Origin: Spirosoma sp.
GTDB lineage: Bacteria > Bacteroidota > Bacteroidia > Cytophagales > Spirosomataceae
Direction: 5' to 3'
DNA: 64,000 nt
Assembly: GCF_026391055.1 (NCBI RefSeq)
Contig: NZ_JAPLET010000029.1
Span: 186,001 to 250,000, forward strand
Positions 52,588-59,561 of the stretch are shown here, one piece after another (position 1 is the stretch's first letter; every line of letters starts with the position of its first letter). The position numbers and the translations under genes are program-made. The notes under the pieces were generated by a model. The model was not told the DNA's origin. It made no database searches and saw only the letters and a list, made by a program, of their open reading frames with translations.

Positions 52588-53712
52588 TTAACAGCCGTTA
52601 CTACTGATCTGGATCGTTCCATCTACCTGCTTATACGTGGCATTGATGGTTCGGCAAATCAGGTCAAGTTTTTCAAAAAGGGGTTCGTCGGTAAACGAAG
52701 CGGTCAGGTAACAGGTCCGCATCAGGTCTTTGTCGAAAGCGATGGGTACGCCGTACGATTGCTCGAGGGTAGCGAACACTTCGGCAATGGGGGTGCGTTT
52801 AAAGGCAAAAAGCGGCTTCTGTAGGGCCTGCTCCAACAAAACCGGGTTCTCAATCAGGCTCTTTTTTAACTGTGTTTTCTCCGTCGAGAAGACGATTTGC
52901 TGATTGGGTGTCAGCACGATACCGTCCAGTTTATAGGTTTCTTTCTGAGGTTGCTCCGCCACCTGCTTCTGGGAGAACACGGCCACTTTTCCCGTCCGAA
53001 CAACGACTTTCATCTGCTTCGCGCCTTCATAGGCCTGCACCGTAAAACTAGTGCCCAGTACTTTCGTCACCAGTCCGTTAGCATAGACGTAAAATGGTTT
53101 CGACGGATTTTTGACGACCTCGAAAAAGCCTTTACCCGAAAGGTAAATTTCCCGTTTCGTACCGGCAAATCGATTGTCGTAACTCACCCGGCTTTTTGGG
53201 TAAAGGGTAATGGCACTTTTATCGGGAAGATCGACCCGCATCGGGGCGTCGGTCGCGTTGATTACTTCGGACAGGGGTTCGGCTACCTGAGCCACGAGTT
53301 CGGTGTAGGTCACCGCCGTTTTATTGGTCGAAGGGCGGATTTGATTCCAGCCAAAAAGCCCGAGTACAACCAGTACACTAGCCGCCACCCCATAGCGAAC
53401 CGGCCAGGACCGAAACCACGGCACCGCTATAACTGGCACCTCACGATCCTCCAGTGTCTCGTGCAGGCGGCTAATCTCTTCCTGAATTTCCCGTTCTGAA
53501 AGAGGTAGCCGCTCGGCAATGTGTTCGCTATAAGTGTTATGCAGGGAAATCAACAACGAAGCCGCCTTGTCGACCAGCTCGGTTTTGTCCGGATTCTGGG
53601 TCAGCCACGCTTCCCAGAACGCATTGGCTGTGGGGTCGTGGCTCAACTGCCAGCGTTGAAAAGACGAATCGAGGGCCAATTCTTCGGGTTCTAAATCCCT
53701 GTACTCCTGCAT
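52588..53712 (-). CDS. FecR-family anti-sigma factor
   Basis: 374 residues. A cytoplasmic N-terminal part (about 1-100, sigma-binding region) leads to one membrane span (about 106-122, YGVAASVLVVLGLFGW), the periplasmic FecR domain (about 150-250, VDLPDKSAITLYPKSRVSYD and REIYLSGKGFFEV) and a C-terminal DUF4974-type STN-like domain (about 300-372). It should relay ligand occupancy of the downstream SusC (STN-bearing) to an ECF sigma factor. No sigma gene is next to it; the only one in the window is at 18357-18965. Confidence 0.95.
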   Translation of the reverse strand: MQEYRDLEPEELALDSSFQRWQLSHDPTANAFWEAWLTQNPDKTELVDKAASLLISLHNTYSEHIAERLPLSEREIQEEISRLHETLEDREVPVIAVPWFRSWPVRYGVAASVLVVLGLFGWNQIRPSTNKTAVTYTELVAQVAEPLSEVINATDAPMRVDLPDKSAITLYPKSRVSYDNRFAGTKREIYLSGKGFFEVVKNPSKPFYVYANGLVTKVLGTSFTVQAYEGAKQMKVVVRTGKVAVFSQKQVAEQPQKETYKLDGIVLTPNQQIVFSTEKTQLKKSLIENPVLLEQALQKPLFAFKRTPIAEVFATLEQSYGVPIAFDKDLMRTCYLTASFTDEPLFEKLDLICRTINATYKQVDGTIQISSNGC

Positions 53713-54059
53713 ACAAACGGATGCGTTATTGGTGCATTTGGAGGAAAGATGCAGAAGTCATTGGCGAATACTCTCTTTTCCGAAACTTTATTTTAAAAAA
53801 TTTTAAAATGGCAGTTGAGCGTCCCATAGCCCCTTACCGGATTGCAACCGATGTTAGCTACAGTCAACCCCGTCGGGGTTGTGGTGGCGCGGGCGGTCCT
53901 GTGCCACCGGATTGCATCCGGGGTTAACTACGGTCAACCCCGTCGGGGTTGGGGCGACGAGTAACAGGCATACAGGGACCCTCCAGTTACAAACCCGACG
54001 GGGTTATGACTGGAGGGCTCCGGATGTAGTCCGGGGTACGAGGCAGGTGTAGCCTTTAG
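53713..54059. other. Promoter region of fecR plus repeat cluster, no gene
   Basis: 347 bases. The right third next to fecR is AT-rich (a run around 53793-53812 made of T and A tracts) and should hold the fecR promoter. The rest is the REP-like cluster described separately. Open frames through the repeats are not credible genes. Confidence 0.5.
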
Positions 54060-54107
54060 TTACAACCCCGAGGGGGTTGACTGTGGATAGCTCCGGACGT
54101 AGTCCGG
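53837..54107. repeat. Cluster of four REP-like palindromic units
   Basis: Two direct units of 45 bases (53837-53881 and 53907-53951, 40 of 45 identical) are followed by two inverted, more diverged units (about 53990-54034 and 54063-54107). Each unit pairs an AACCCCGTCGGGGTT palindrome (or a variant) with a CCGGAT-ATCCGG type palindrome. The third unit is nested in an outer CCCTCCAGT/ACTGGAGGG inverted repeat (53979-53987, 54009-54017). The fourth lies inside the 3' end of the dipeptidase gene. The design resembles REP/BIME elements, which are moved by IS200-like transposases; none is in this window. Confidence 0.75.
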
Positions 54108-55208
54108 GGTTTGGGGGTTGTGTGCATCCGGGGACCACGCGTTTCGTAAAAACCGCAGCCAGTTTTTATGGAATATGTTTTCGATATCTTCCTCCGTGTA
54201 GCCGCGTTTGGCTAAAAGGCCGGTCAGGGTTTGCAGGTCGGCGATGGTGTCGAGGTCGCGGGGCGATTGTTCGATGCCATAGGTGCCGTCGAGGTCGCTG
54301 CCGATGGCGATGTGCTGGCTGCTGCCGGTGAGCTGACAGATGTGGTCGTAATGGTCGATAATGGTTTCGATAGAAATACCGAATTCGGTCGGATTGCTGA
54401 CTCGCTGGGTGAAGCCGGGTTTCATCATCCAGGCGTCGAAACACCCGCCGATGACGCCACCCCGCTCGGTCAACTGCTTTATTTGATCGTCGGTGAGCTG
54501 GCGTTGGTGCGGTACCAGTGCCCGGCAGTTGTGGTGACTAGCCCAAACGGGTCCTTTGTACAAAGAAAGGGCTTCTGTAAACCCTTCGTCGGTGAGGTGG
54601 GTGGCGTCCAGGATGATACCCAGACGGTCCATTTCTTTGACCAGTTCGCGGCCCTGCACCGTCAGCGGGCCACTCAGGCCGGTGCCGGGGGCGTAGCGCC
54701 CCGTGCTGTAATGCGCTGGACCGAGGGCACGTAAGCCGTAGTTATAGGCTTTTTCCAGATACGACAGGTTCACCAGCGAGTCAGCTCCCTCCAGACTGAG
54801 GATATACCCTACAGGTTTGGTGTCGTTCGGAATGTTTTCGTCGAGCCAGAATGCCACATGTTTATCCAGACTGGCACGGTCAAGAATCTGCGTCATTTCG
54901 CCCGCGTCGACCATCGTTTCGTACCACGCCCGTTGCGCCTGCGTCATGGCCCAGGCCTGTTCGGGGGAGTTCCAGCCCGCGCCGGGCAGGTTGCCGTTGC
55001 TCTGGTTGAAACGGGCAATCTGCGTGGCTACGACCAGCCCAATACCGCCCCGGCGGAGGTCGGGCAGAGAGACAGTGCCTTTGGCCCGGTCAATTTTGTC
55101 GGTCATGTCGGCTTCCTGTTGTCTGATCTGGTGAGCCGACAGTCGGTAGTCACGGTTCCATTCGATGGCGTTGAGAGCCATGTCGAGGTGGGCATCAATA
55201 ATGAACAT
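54060..55208 (-). CDS. M19 membrane-dipeptidase-family hydrolase
   Basis: 382 residues, no signal peptide, so probably cytoplasmic. The renal-dipeptidase metal site is visible: His7 and Asp9 (DAHLD), Glu140 (SLEGADS), His204 (DATHL), His225 (ASHHNC) and GSDLDG near residue 300. M19 enzymes cleave dipeptides, often with a D-residue at the second position, and some act on other amides. The last 15 or so codons are made of a REP-like unit and are unlikely to be part of the fold. It lies downstream of the 3HCDH-like gene across a hairpin and may supply or clear amino acids for the neighbouring pathway. Confidence 0.92.
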   Translation of the reverse strand: MFIIDAHLDMALNAIEWNRDYRLSAHQIRQQEADMTDKIDRAKGTVSLPDLRRGGIGLVVATQIARFNQSNGNLPGAGWNSPEQAWAMTQAQRAWYETMVDAGEMTQILDRASLDKHVAFWLDENIPNDTKPVGYILSLEGADSLVNLSYLEKAYNYGLRALGPAHYSTGRYAPGTGLSGPLTVQGRELVKEMDRLGIILDATHLTDEGFTEALSLYKGPVWASHHNCRALVPHQRQLTDDQIKQLTERGGVIGGCFDAWMMKPGFTQRVSNPTEFGISIETIIDHYDHICQLTGSSQHIAIGSDLDGTYGIEQSPRDLDTIADLQTLTGLLAKRGYTEEDIENIFHKNWLRFLRNAWSPDAHNPQTPDYVRSYPQSTPSGL

Positions 55209-55229
55209 GGGTTTGGTTTATGATTTGGT

Positions 55230-55265
55230 TTTGCACCAGACAGTAGGGATGCTGTCTGGTGCAAA
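55230..55265. terminator. Perfect 14-bp hairpin between dehydrogenase and dipeptidase genes
   Basis: TTTGCACCAGACAG (55230-55243) and its exact complement (55252-55265), 8-base loop, starting 4 bases after the 3HCDH-like stop codon. The left arm ends in CAAA, giving TTTG at the end of the minus-strand stem and no long U-run. Confidence 0.55.
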
Positions 55266-55269
55266 TTGA

Positions 55270-56268
55270 CTAGTCTTCGCTCTCCTTTTTCAGCTTTTTC
55301 TTCACCACATCGGCCGGGTATTTGAGGGCTAACTGACGAATGTCGTAGCTGAACTCCTCGTAGGTTTCTTTCCAGAGTTGGGCTTCTTCGGGGGTGTATT
55401 CGTAGAAACCGTGAGCGTTCTGAACGCCTTTCCCACCTGCTTTCACAATATCGTCGATCAGTTTAGGAACTTCGGTTTTATTGCTCAGCGTGGGGAATAA
55501 GTCCTTCATAACGGTATGGTAGGCTGCTACGCCTGTCAGGTCCATCCACCGAAAAACGCCTACAAGTGTCATCCAGTAGCCGGTATTGTTTCGGCAGGCG
55601 CGGTCCACATCTTCTACAGTCGCGTATCCATTTTCGACCAGATTGAAAGCTTCCCGATACATGGCGTATGCCAACCGGTTGGCAATAAACCCCCGAATAT
55701 CCTTGCGCACCAGCGTTGGCTCTTTAGCCCAGAAATGGGCTAGCGCATACAGCCAGTCGGCGGTTTGCTGATCGCTCAGGTCGCCACAGATGATTTCCAG
55801 AAAGCGGGTCGTGTGCGACGGTTCTGCCCAGTGCAAGCCCAAGAACCGCTCCGGCAATTTGATTTGCCGCTGGAGTATGCTGATTGGAATGGCCGAGGTG
55901 TTGCTCGTAATAAGGGTATCGTCGGCAACAACGGCTTCAATTTTGTCGTAGACGGATTTCTTGATACCGATGTCTTCGAGCGTACATTCCAGTACAAGCT
56001 TGCAGTCCTTCAACAGACTATAGTCCTCTGTAATGGTCAGTTGTTCAAAATAAAGCTCGGGGCTCTGGGTGATCAATCCTTTCTCGAAGGCTTTGGTCAG
56101 GTGTTCGCGAATGCGGGGTTCGGCCGTTTCCATGTCGGCGGGCAGGGGCGCAACGGCTACTACCGGGTGCCCGGCAATGAGTAGGCAGACGGTAATGCTA
56201 CAGCCCATCAGGCCCAGCCCTACAACGCTCACGAGTATATCTGCCGGATTTAGTTGTTGAGGTTCCAT
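55270..56268 (-). CDS. 3-hydroxyacyl-CoA dehydrogenase-like protein
   Basis: 332 residues from the ATG at 56268; a start at 56316 would run through a hairpin. The NAD-binding motif is VVGLGLMGCSI (about 14-24), followed by CTLEDIGIKKSVYDKIE and SNTSAIPIS, and a catalytic-type histidine in GLHWAEPSHTTRF. The C-terminal 3HCDH domain ends with KGVQNAHGFYEY. The length matches lambda-crystallin / L-gulonate 3-dehydrogenase-like members as well as true 3HCDH, so it may oxidise a hydroxy acid rather than an acyl-CoA. It follows the MFS carrier gene on the same strand. Confidence 0.85.
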   Translation of the reverse strand: MEPQQLNPADILVSVVGLGLMGCSITVCLLIAGHPVVAVAPLPADMETAEPRIREHLTKAFEKGLITQSPELYFEQLTITEDYSLLKDCKLVLECTLEDIGIKKSVYDKIEAVVADDTLITSNTSAIPISILQRQIKLPERFLGLHWAEPSHTTRFLEIICGDLSDQQTADWLYALAHFWAKEPTLVRKDIRGFIANRLAYAMYREAFNLVENGYATVEDVDRACRNNTGYWMTLVGVFRWMDLTGVAAYHTVMKDLFPTLSNKTEVPKLIDDIVKAGGKGVQNAHGFYEYTPEEAQLWKETYEEFSYDIRQLALKYPADVVKKKLKKESED

Positions 56269-56285
56269 TACTATGTGTTTGGGTA

Positions 56286-56324
56286 CTTTTGTCAGGCTTT
56301 GCAGCCTTCGTCGCATGACAAAAG
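56286..56324. terminator. 9-bp hairpin between MFS and 3HCDH-like genes
   Basis: CTTTTGTCA (56286-56294) and TGACAAAAG (56316-56324) directly follow the MFS stop codon. It occupies the 57-base spacer and supports the later start for the dehydrogenase. Confidence 0.45.
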
Positions 56325-56325
56325 A

Positions 56326-57624
56326 TTACGTCAGTTGGCTTATATCGACTAGTTTAGGTTTGCGGGTCAGCAAGTGGATGATAATCCAGGCGGTCAGGTA
56401 CGTAAATCCACAGATAGTGAACAACAGGTTGTACCCCCCCGACAGATTTCCGGCCGCTTTGTAGGTGTCCAGCAAACGCCCGACCAGCATCGGGAAGAAG
56501 ATGCCGCCGACGGCACCGGCCATCCCCGCTATACCAACGGCCGAACTTACCGCTTGTTTCGGAAATAAATCAGATGCCATCGTAAACACATTGGTCGCCC
56601 AGGCCTGGTGAACGGCCACTGCCAGACTAATCAGCCCCACCGCTACCCATACATCCGTCGCAAATTGAGCAAGGATAATGGATAATTCCAACCCGGCAAA
56701 TACGATGAGGACCGTTTTTCGGGCTTTCAGTGTAGGCCAGCCACGTTTAATAAGCCAGGACGACAGGTACCCGCCCCCAATGCTGCCCACGGTGGTAGCG
56801 GTGTAGATGAGCATCAGCTCCAGACTTGGTTTTTTGAGGTCCAGCTTAAAGGTAGACGAGAAATAGGAGGGAAGCCAGAACAGGAAAAACCAGTAAATAG
56901 GATCGATAAGCCCTTTTCCGGTGATCAGCGCCCAGGTCTGTGGAAGCGTAAACAGCCGGAACCACTTGATGGGCAGTTTCTTTTCGGTTTCGACTTCCTG
57001 ACCGCTGGTAATGTAGGTGTACTCATCTGCCGACAGCCGTTTTTGTCGGGCAGGAACTTCATAGAAGATCAGCCAGAATATTAGCCAGACGAATCCCATT
57101 GCCCCTGTAATCCAGAACACTTCCTGCCAGCCGTAGTGATTCAGTATCCAGGGAACAATGAGTAAGGCCACTACCACACCGATGCTGGTGCCGGCGTTAA
57201 ACAGCCCCGTTGCCAGCGCACGCTCTTTTTGCGGAAACCACTCGGCTACCGTCTTTACAGCGGCCGGGTAATTTCCCGCTTCGCCCAGCCCTAACCCAAC
57301 GCGGGCGAGACCAAACCCAAATGCACTTCGGGCCAATGCGTGCAGCATACCGGCTACGCTCCACCAGACGATCGTAACGGCATACCCTACTTTCGTGCCA
57401 ACCTTGTCGATGAACCAGCCGAAAGCCAGCAGACCAACGGCATAAGCGGCCGTAAAGGCGATCACAATATTGGCAAACTGCGTTTCTGACCAGCTAAATT
57501 CAACTTCCAGAATGGGTTTCAATAAGCCGATGATCTGGCGGTCGAGGTAGTTGATGGTGGTAGCGGTGAAGAGCAAAATGACGATGATCCAACGGTAATT
57601 GTTGGGCTTGGAAGTAGTAGTCAC
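56326..57624 (-). CDS. MFS hexuronate (ExuT-like) transporter
   Basis: 432 residues with about 12 hydrophobic helices. NYLDRQIIGLLKPIL in helix 1, GWFIDKVGTKVGY between helices 2-3 and GLGEAGNYPAAVKTVAEWFP are close to ExuT-type hexuronate carriers of the ACS family. These bring in glucuronate, galacturonate or other sugar acids with protons; in this set (KDPG aldolase, 2-keto-3-deoxy-sugar kinase) a 2-keto-3-deoxy or uronic acid is the likely cargo. It is upstream of the 3HCDH-like and dipeptidase genes. Confidence 0.92.
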   Translation of the reverse strand: MTTTSKPNNYRWIIVILLFTATTINYLDRQIIGLLKPILEVEFSWSETQFANIVIAFTAAYAVGLLAFGWFIDKVGTKVGYAVTIVWWSVAGMLHALARSAFGFGLARVGLGLGEAGNYPAAVKTVAEWFPQKERALATGLFNAGTSIGVVVALLIVPWILNHYGWQEVFWITGAMGFVWLIFWLIFYEVPARQKRLSADEYTYITSGQEVETEKKLPIKWFRLFTLPQTWALITGKGLIDPIYWFFLFWLPSYFSSTFKLDLKKPSLELMLIYTATTVGSIGGGYLSSWLIKRGWPTLKARKTVLIVFAGLELSIILAQFATDVWVAVGLISLAVAVHQAWATNVFTMASDLFPKQAVSSAVGIAGMAGAVGGIFFPMLVGRLLDTYKAAGNLSGGYNLLFTICGFTYLTAWIIIHLLTRKPKLVDISQLT

Positions 57625-57680
57625 TGGGAGTAGGGTTTAAAGTGTTAGGTTGGTGGGGGTGGTGGCTGCCGATGACGAGG

Positions 57681-57806
57681 TTGCTGGTTTGGGCATTGGC
57701 CCGTATCTTTTATATGGACAGCATTTGCTGGCGTTACAGCTATTTATCCATACATCAGTTAATACTGACTTCATAAAAAGACACGGGCCAATGCCCTCGC
57801 CAGCAA
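57681..57806. terminator. 24-bp inverted repeat with long loop between aldolase and MFS genes
   Basis: 57681-57704 and 57783-57806 pair at 21 of 24 positions (ACGGGCCAATGCCC core). The 78-base loop has small stems of its own (TCAGT/ACTGA near 57753). It begins near the aldolase stop codon. Confidence 0.5.
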
Positions 57807-57811
57807 CGCCA

Positions 57812-58459
57812 TCAAACCCGCGCCTTCTCCATACGTTGTACAAAATCCTGTAGATGGCTTTTAAGGCCCTCCCAGTTTTTCTGCTGAACTAGGTTTTTGT
57901 CAAACAGGTGGCTGCCGATGCCGAGCCCGTCGGCCCCAGCTTTGAAATACGCGGCCATGTTGTCCAGACTTATACCGCCTGTGGGCATGAGTTTCAACTG
58001 GTTGAGGGGAGCTTTTAAGTCTTTGATGTAATCGGGGCCGAGGGATGTAGCCGGGTAAATCTTGACCATCGATGCACCCAGCGACCAGGCTTTGTAGATT
58101 TCCGATGGCGTAAAGGCTCCCGGAAAAATGGGCACACCGTGCTTGACGCAGGCTTTGATGACTTTCTTCTCAAGCACGGGCGTTACAATGAACTGAGCAC
58201 CAGCAGCCAGTGCCTTTTCCAGGTCTTTCAATGTGCAGACCGTTCCGGCTCCGATGTTCAGCCCCTCGCTATGGTACTTTACCGCATTTTGGATGATGGC
58301 TTCGGCATAGTCGGTATTCATCGTGATCTCAATCGTCGTCAGTCCGGCTTCCCGGTAAATAGGCATGATGTGATGAATATCGTCGGGTTTCAGCCCCCGA
58401 ATAATACCGACGACCGGCGCTTTGGAAAATAACTCCCAGGAGAAGGGTTGTTGACTCAT
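57812..58459 (-). CDS. eda: 2-keto-3-deoxy-6-phosphogluconate (KDPG/KHG) aldolase
   Basis: 215 residues, class I aldolase. The catalytic lysine is Lys133 (MVKIYPA) with Glu44 (TIEITM) and Arg21 (IIRG) in place, and PTGGI (about 170) near the phosphate site. It splits KDPG (or KDPGal) into pyruvate and glyceraldehyde 3-phosphate in the cytoplasm, the last step of Entner-Doudoroff type routes. The kinase gene next door supplies the phosphorylated substrate. In dga-type loci an aldolase of this family follows the SelA-like ammonia-lyase. Confidence 0.93.
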   Translation of the reverse strand: MSQQPFSWELFSKAPVVGIIRGLKPDDIHHIMPIYREAGLTTIEITMNTDYAEAIIQNAVKYHSEGLNIGAGTVCTLKDLEKALAAGAQFIVTPVLEKKVIKACVKHGVPIFPGAFTPSEIYKAWSLGASMVKIYPATSLGPDYIKDLKAPLNQLKLMPTGGISLDNMAAYFKAGADGLGIGSHLFDKNLVQQKNWEGLKSHLQDFVQRMEKARV

Positions 58460-58482
58460 GTAGGTTGGTTATTGGTTATTGA

Positions 58483-58550
58483 GTTAATGGTTAATGAGTT
58501 ATTGGCAGGAAGTTATTAAACCTCCTGCCAATAACTCATTAACCATTAAC
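58483..58550. terminator. Perfect 28-bp inverted repeat at the end of the kinase gene
   Basis: 58483-58510 and 58523-58550 (core GTTAATGGTTAATGAGTTA) are exact complements with a 12-base loop. The right arm includes the last codons and stop of the kinase gene, and the left end lies 24 bases before the aldolase start. It lies between two genes that should work together, so it may tune the ratio of the two proteins. Confidence 0.6.
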
Positions 58551-59540
58551 CAGCTGGTTCTGGGCAATTTTTACTTGTCCGGCAATGGTGGCTTTGTCGA
58601 TCAGATCAGCTGAAATAGTAGTTGTCCGGTTACTTAGTTGCAGCTCGTGCATGGCCAGCTTATACAGCTCATAAAGATTCGTCCCGCTGCACAAAATCAG
58701 CTGCCACTGTGGCTGGTCGATAAGCGTTTTTAGCTCCTCGCCGATGAGCAGACCACTGAGGTAAAGGGCATTCTCGGGTTTGGTCAATTGGCTGAATAAC
58801 TGGTTTGTCCTGACCCGAAACAAGCTGTTCAGAATAGACGGTGACCCAGACTCCGTGACGCCGGATTTGAAGGCGTTGCATTCTCTTTCAGAAAACAAAT
58901 CCAGTTCTTTGGGCGCAATGGAGTCTTTCAGAATACTGTAGTGCGCCATCAGATTAAAGACCTCGCCGGTCATGAACGTTTGAAAATCAATGACCTGCTG
59001 ATTCTGGATATAGATATGCTTCGAATGCGTACCCGGAAAGATGAGTATCGACGCATTAGTAGTCACGTGCTGGGTATCCAACAGAGCCAGCAACCCAATA
59101 AGCTGCGTTTCTTCCCCGCGCATTACATCGTGCTCCGTCCGAACCCCCGAAATCAAGGTAATCTCATGCGGGAAATCACCCTGTTTGGGCAGTCGTTTGG
59201 TGCTGGACAGACTGCCATCGACCGGAAAGGGGAGGGTTGCATACGGCACTTCGGCCATCCCGATGGAGGACGAAGCCATACCCGAAATGACAATGGGGAT
59301 GCCACTCAGATCAATGCCTACTTTGGTCGATAACTGCTTGATCTGCCGTTTCAACTGCCGACGGAAAAACTGTTCTCTGGGCAGCGTTGCTCCATCGCCA
59401 ATGGCTTTCCAGGCCGTGAAGGTGCTGGCAATGCCTTCCTGCGATGTAATCTCCCCGATAAGTTGGTGGCCTGTGCTGTCTATGAGCCGTAGTCGAAAAG
59501 AAGACGTTCCCCAGTCGCAGCCTAATAGATAGTTTTTCAT
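58539..59540 (-). CDS. dgoK: 2-dehydro-3-deoxygalactonokinase (DgoK family)
   Basis: 333 residues of the DgoK family. The N-terminal phosphate loop is GCDWGTSSFRLRL, followed by HDVMRGEETQ, PGTHSKHI (about 169-176) and FMTGEVFNLM. It phosphorylates 2-keto-3-deoxy-galactonate (and, in related enzymes, -gluconate) at C6 with ATP in the cytoplasm. Directly upstream of KDPG aldolase, it completes a two-step route from a free 2-keto-3-deoxy acid to pyruvate and triose phosphate. The terminal VNG codons fall inside the hairpin. Confidence 0.9.
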   Translation of the reverse strand: MKNYLLGCDWGTSSFRLRLIDSTGHQLIGEITSQEGIASTFTAWKAIGDGATLPREQFFRRQLKRQIKQLSTKVGIDLSGIPIVISGMASSSIGMAEVPYATLPFPVDGSLSSTKRLPKQGDFPHEITLISGVRTEHDVMRGEETQLIGLLALLDTQHVTTNASILIFPGTHSKHIYIQNQQVIDFQTFMTGEVFNLMAHYSILKDSIAPKELDLFSERECNAFKSGVTESGSPSILNSLFRVRTNQLFSQLTKPENALYLSGLLIGEELKTLIDQPQWQLILCSGTNLYELYKLAMHELQLSNRTTTISADLIDKATIAGQVKIAQNQLVNG

Positions 59541-59561
59541 TGATTCTTCTTTTTGTGCTTG

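Noticed and set aside
53721-53927. Small frame in the fecR upstream region
   Set aside because: Made of REP-like repeat sequence, no protein character.
53837-54107. CRISPR-like array
   Set aside because: Units are palindromic, only four, in both orientations, with irregular spacing and no cas genes; REP-like elements explain them better.
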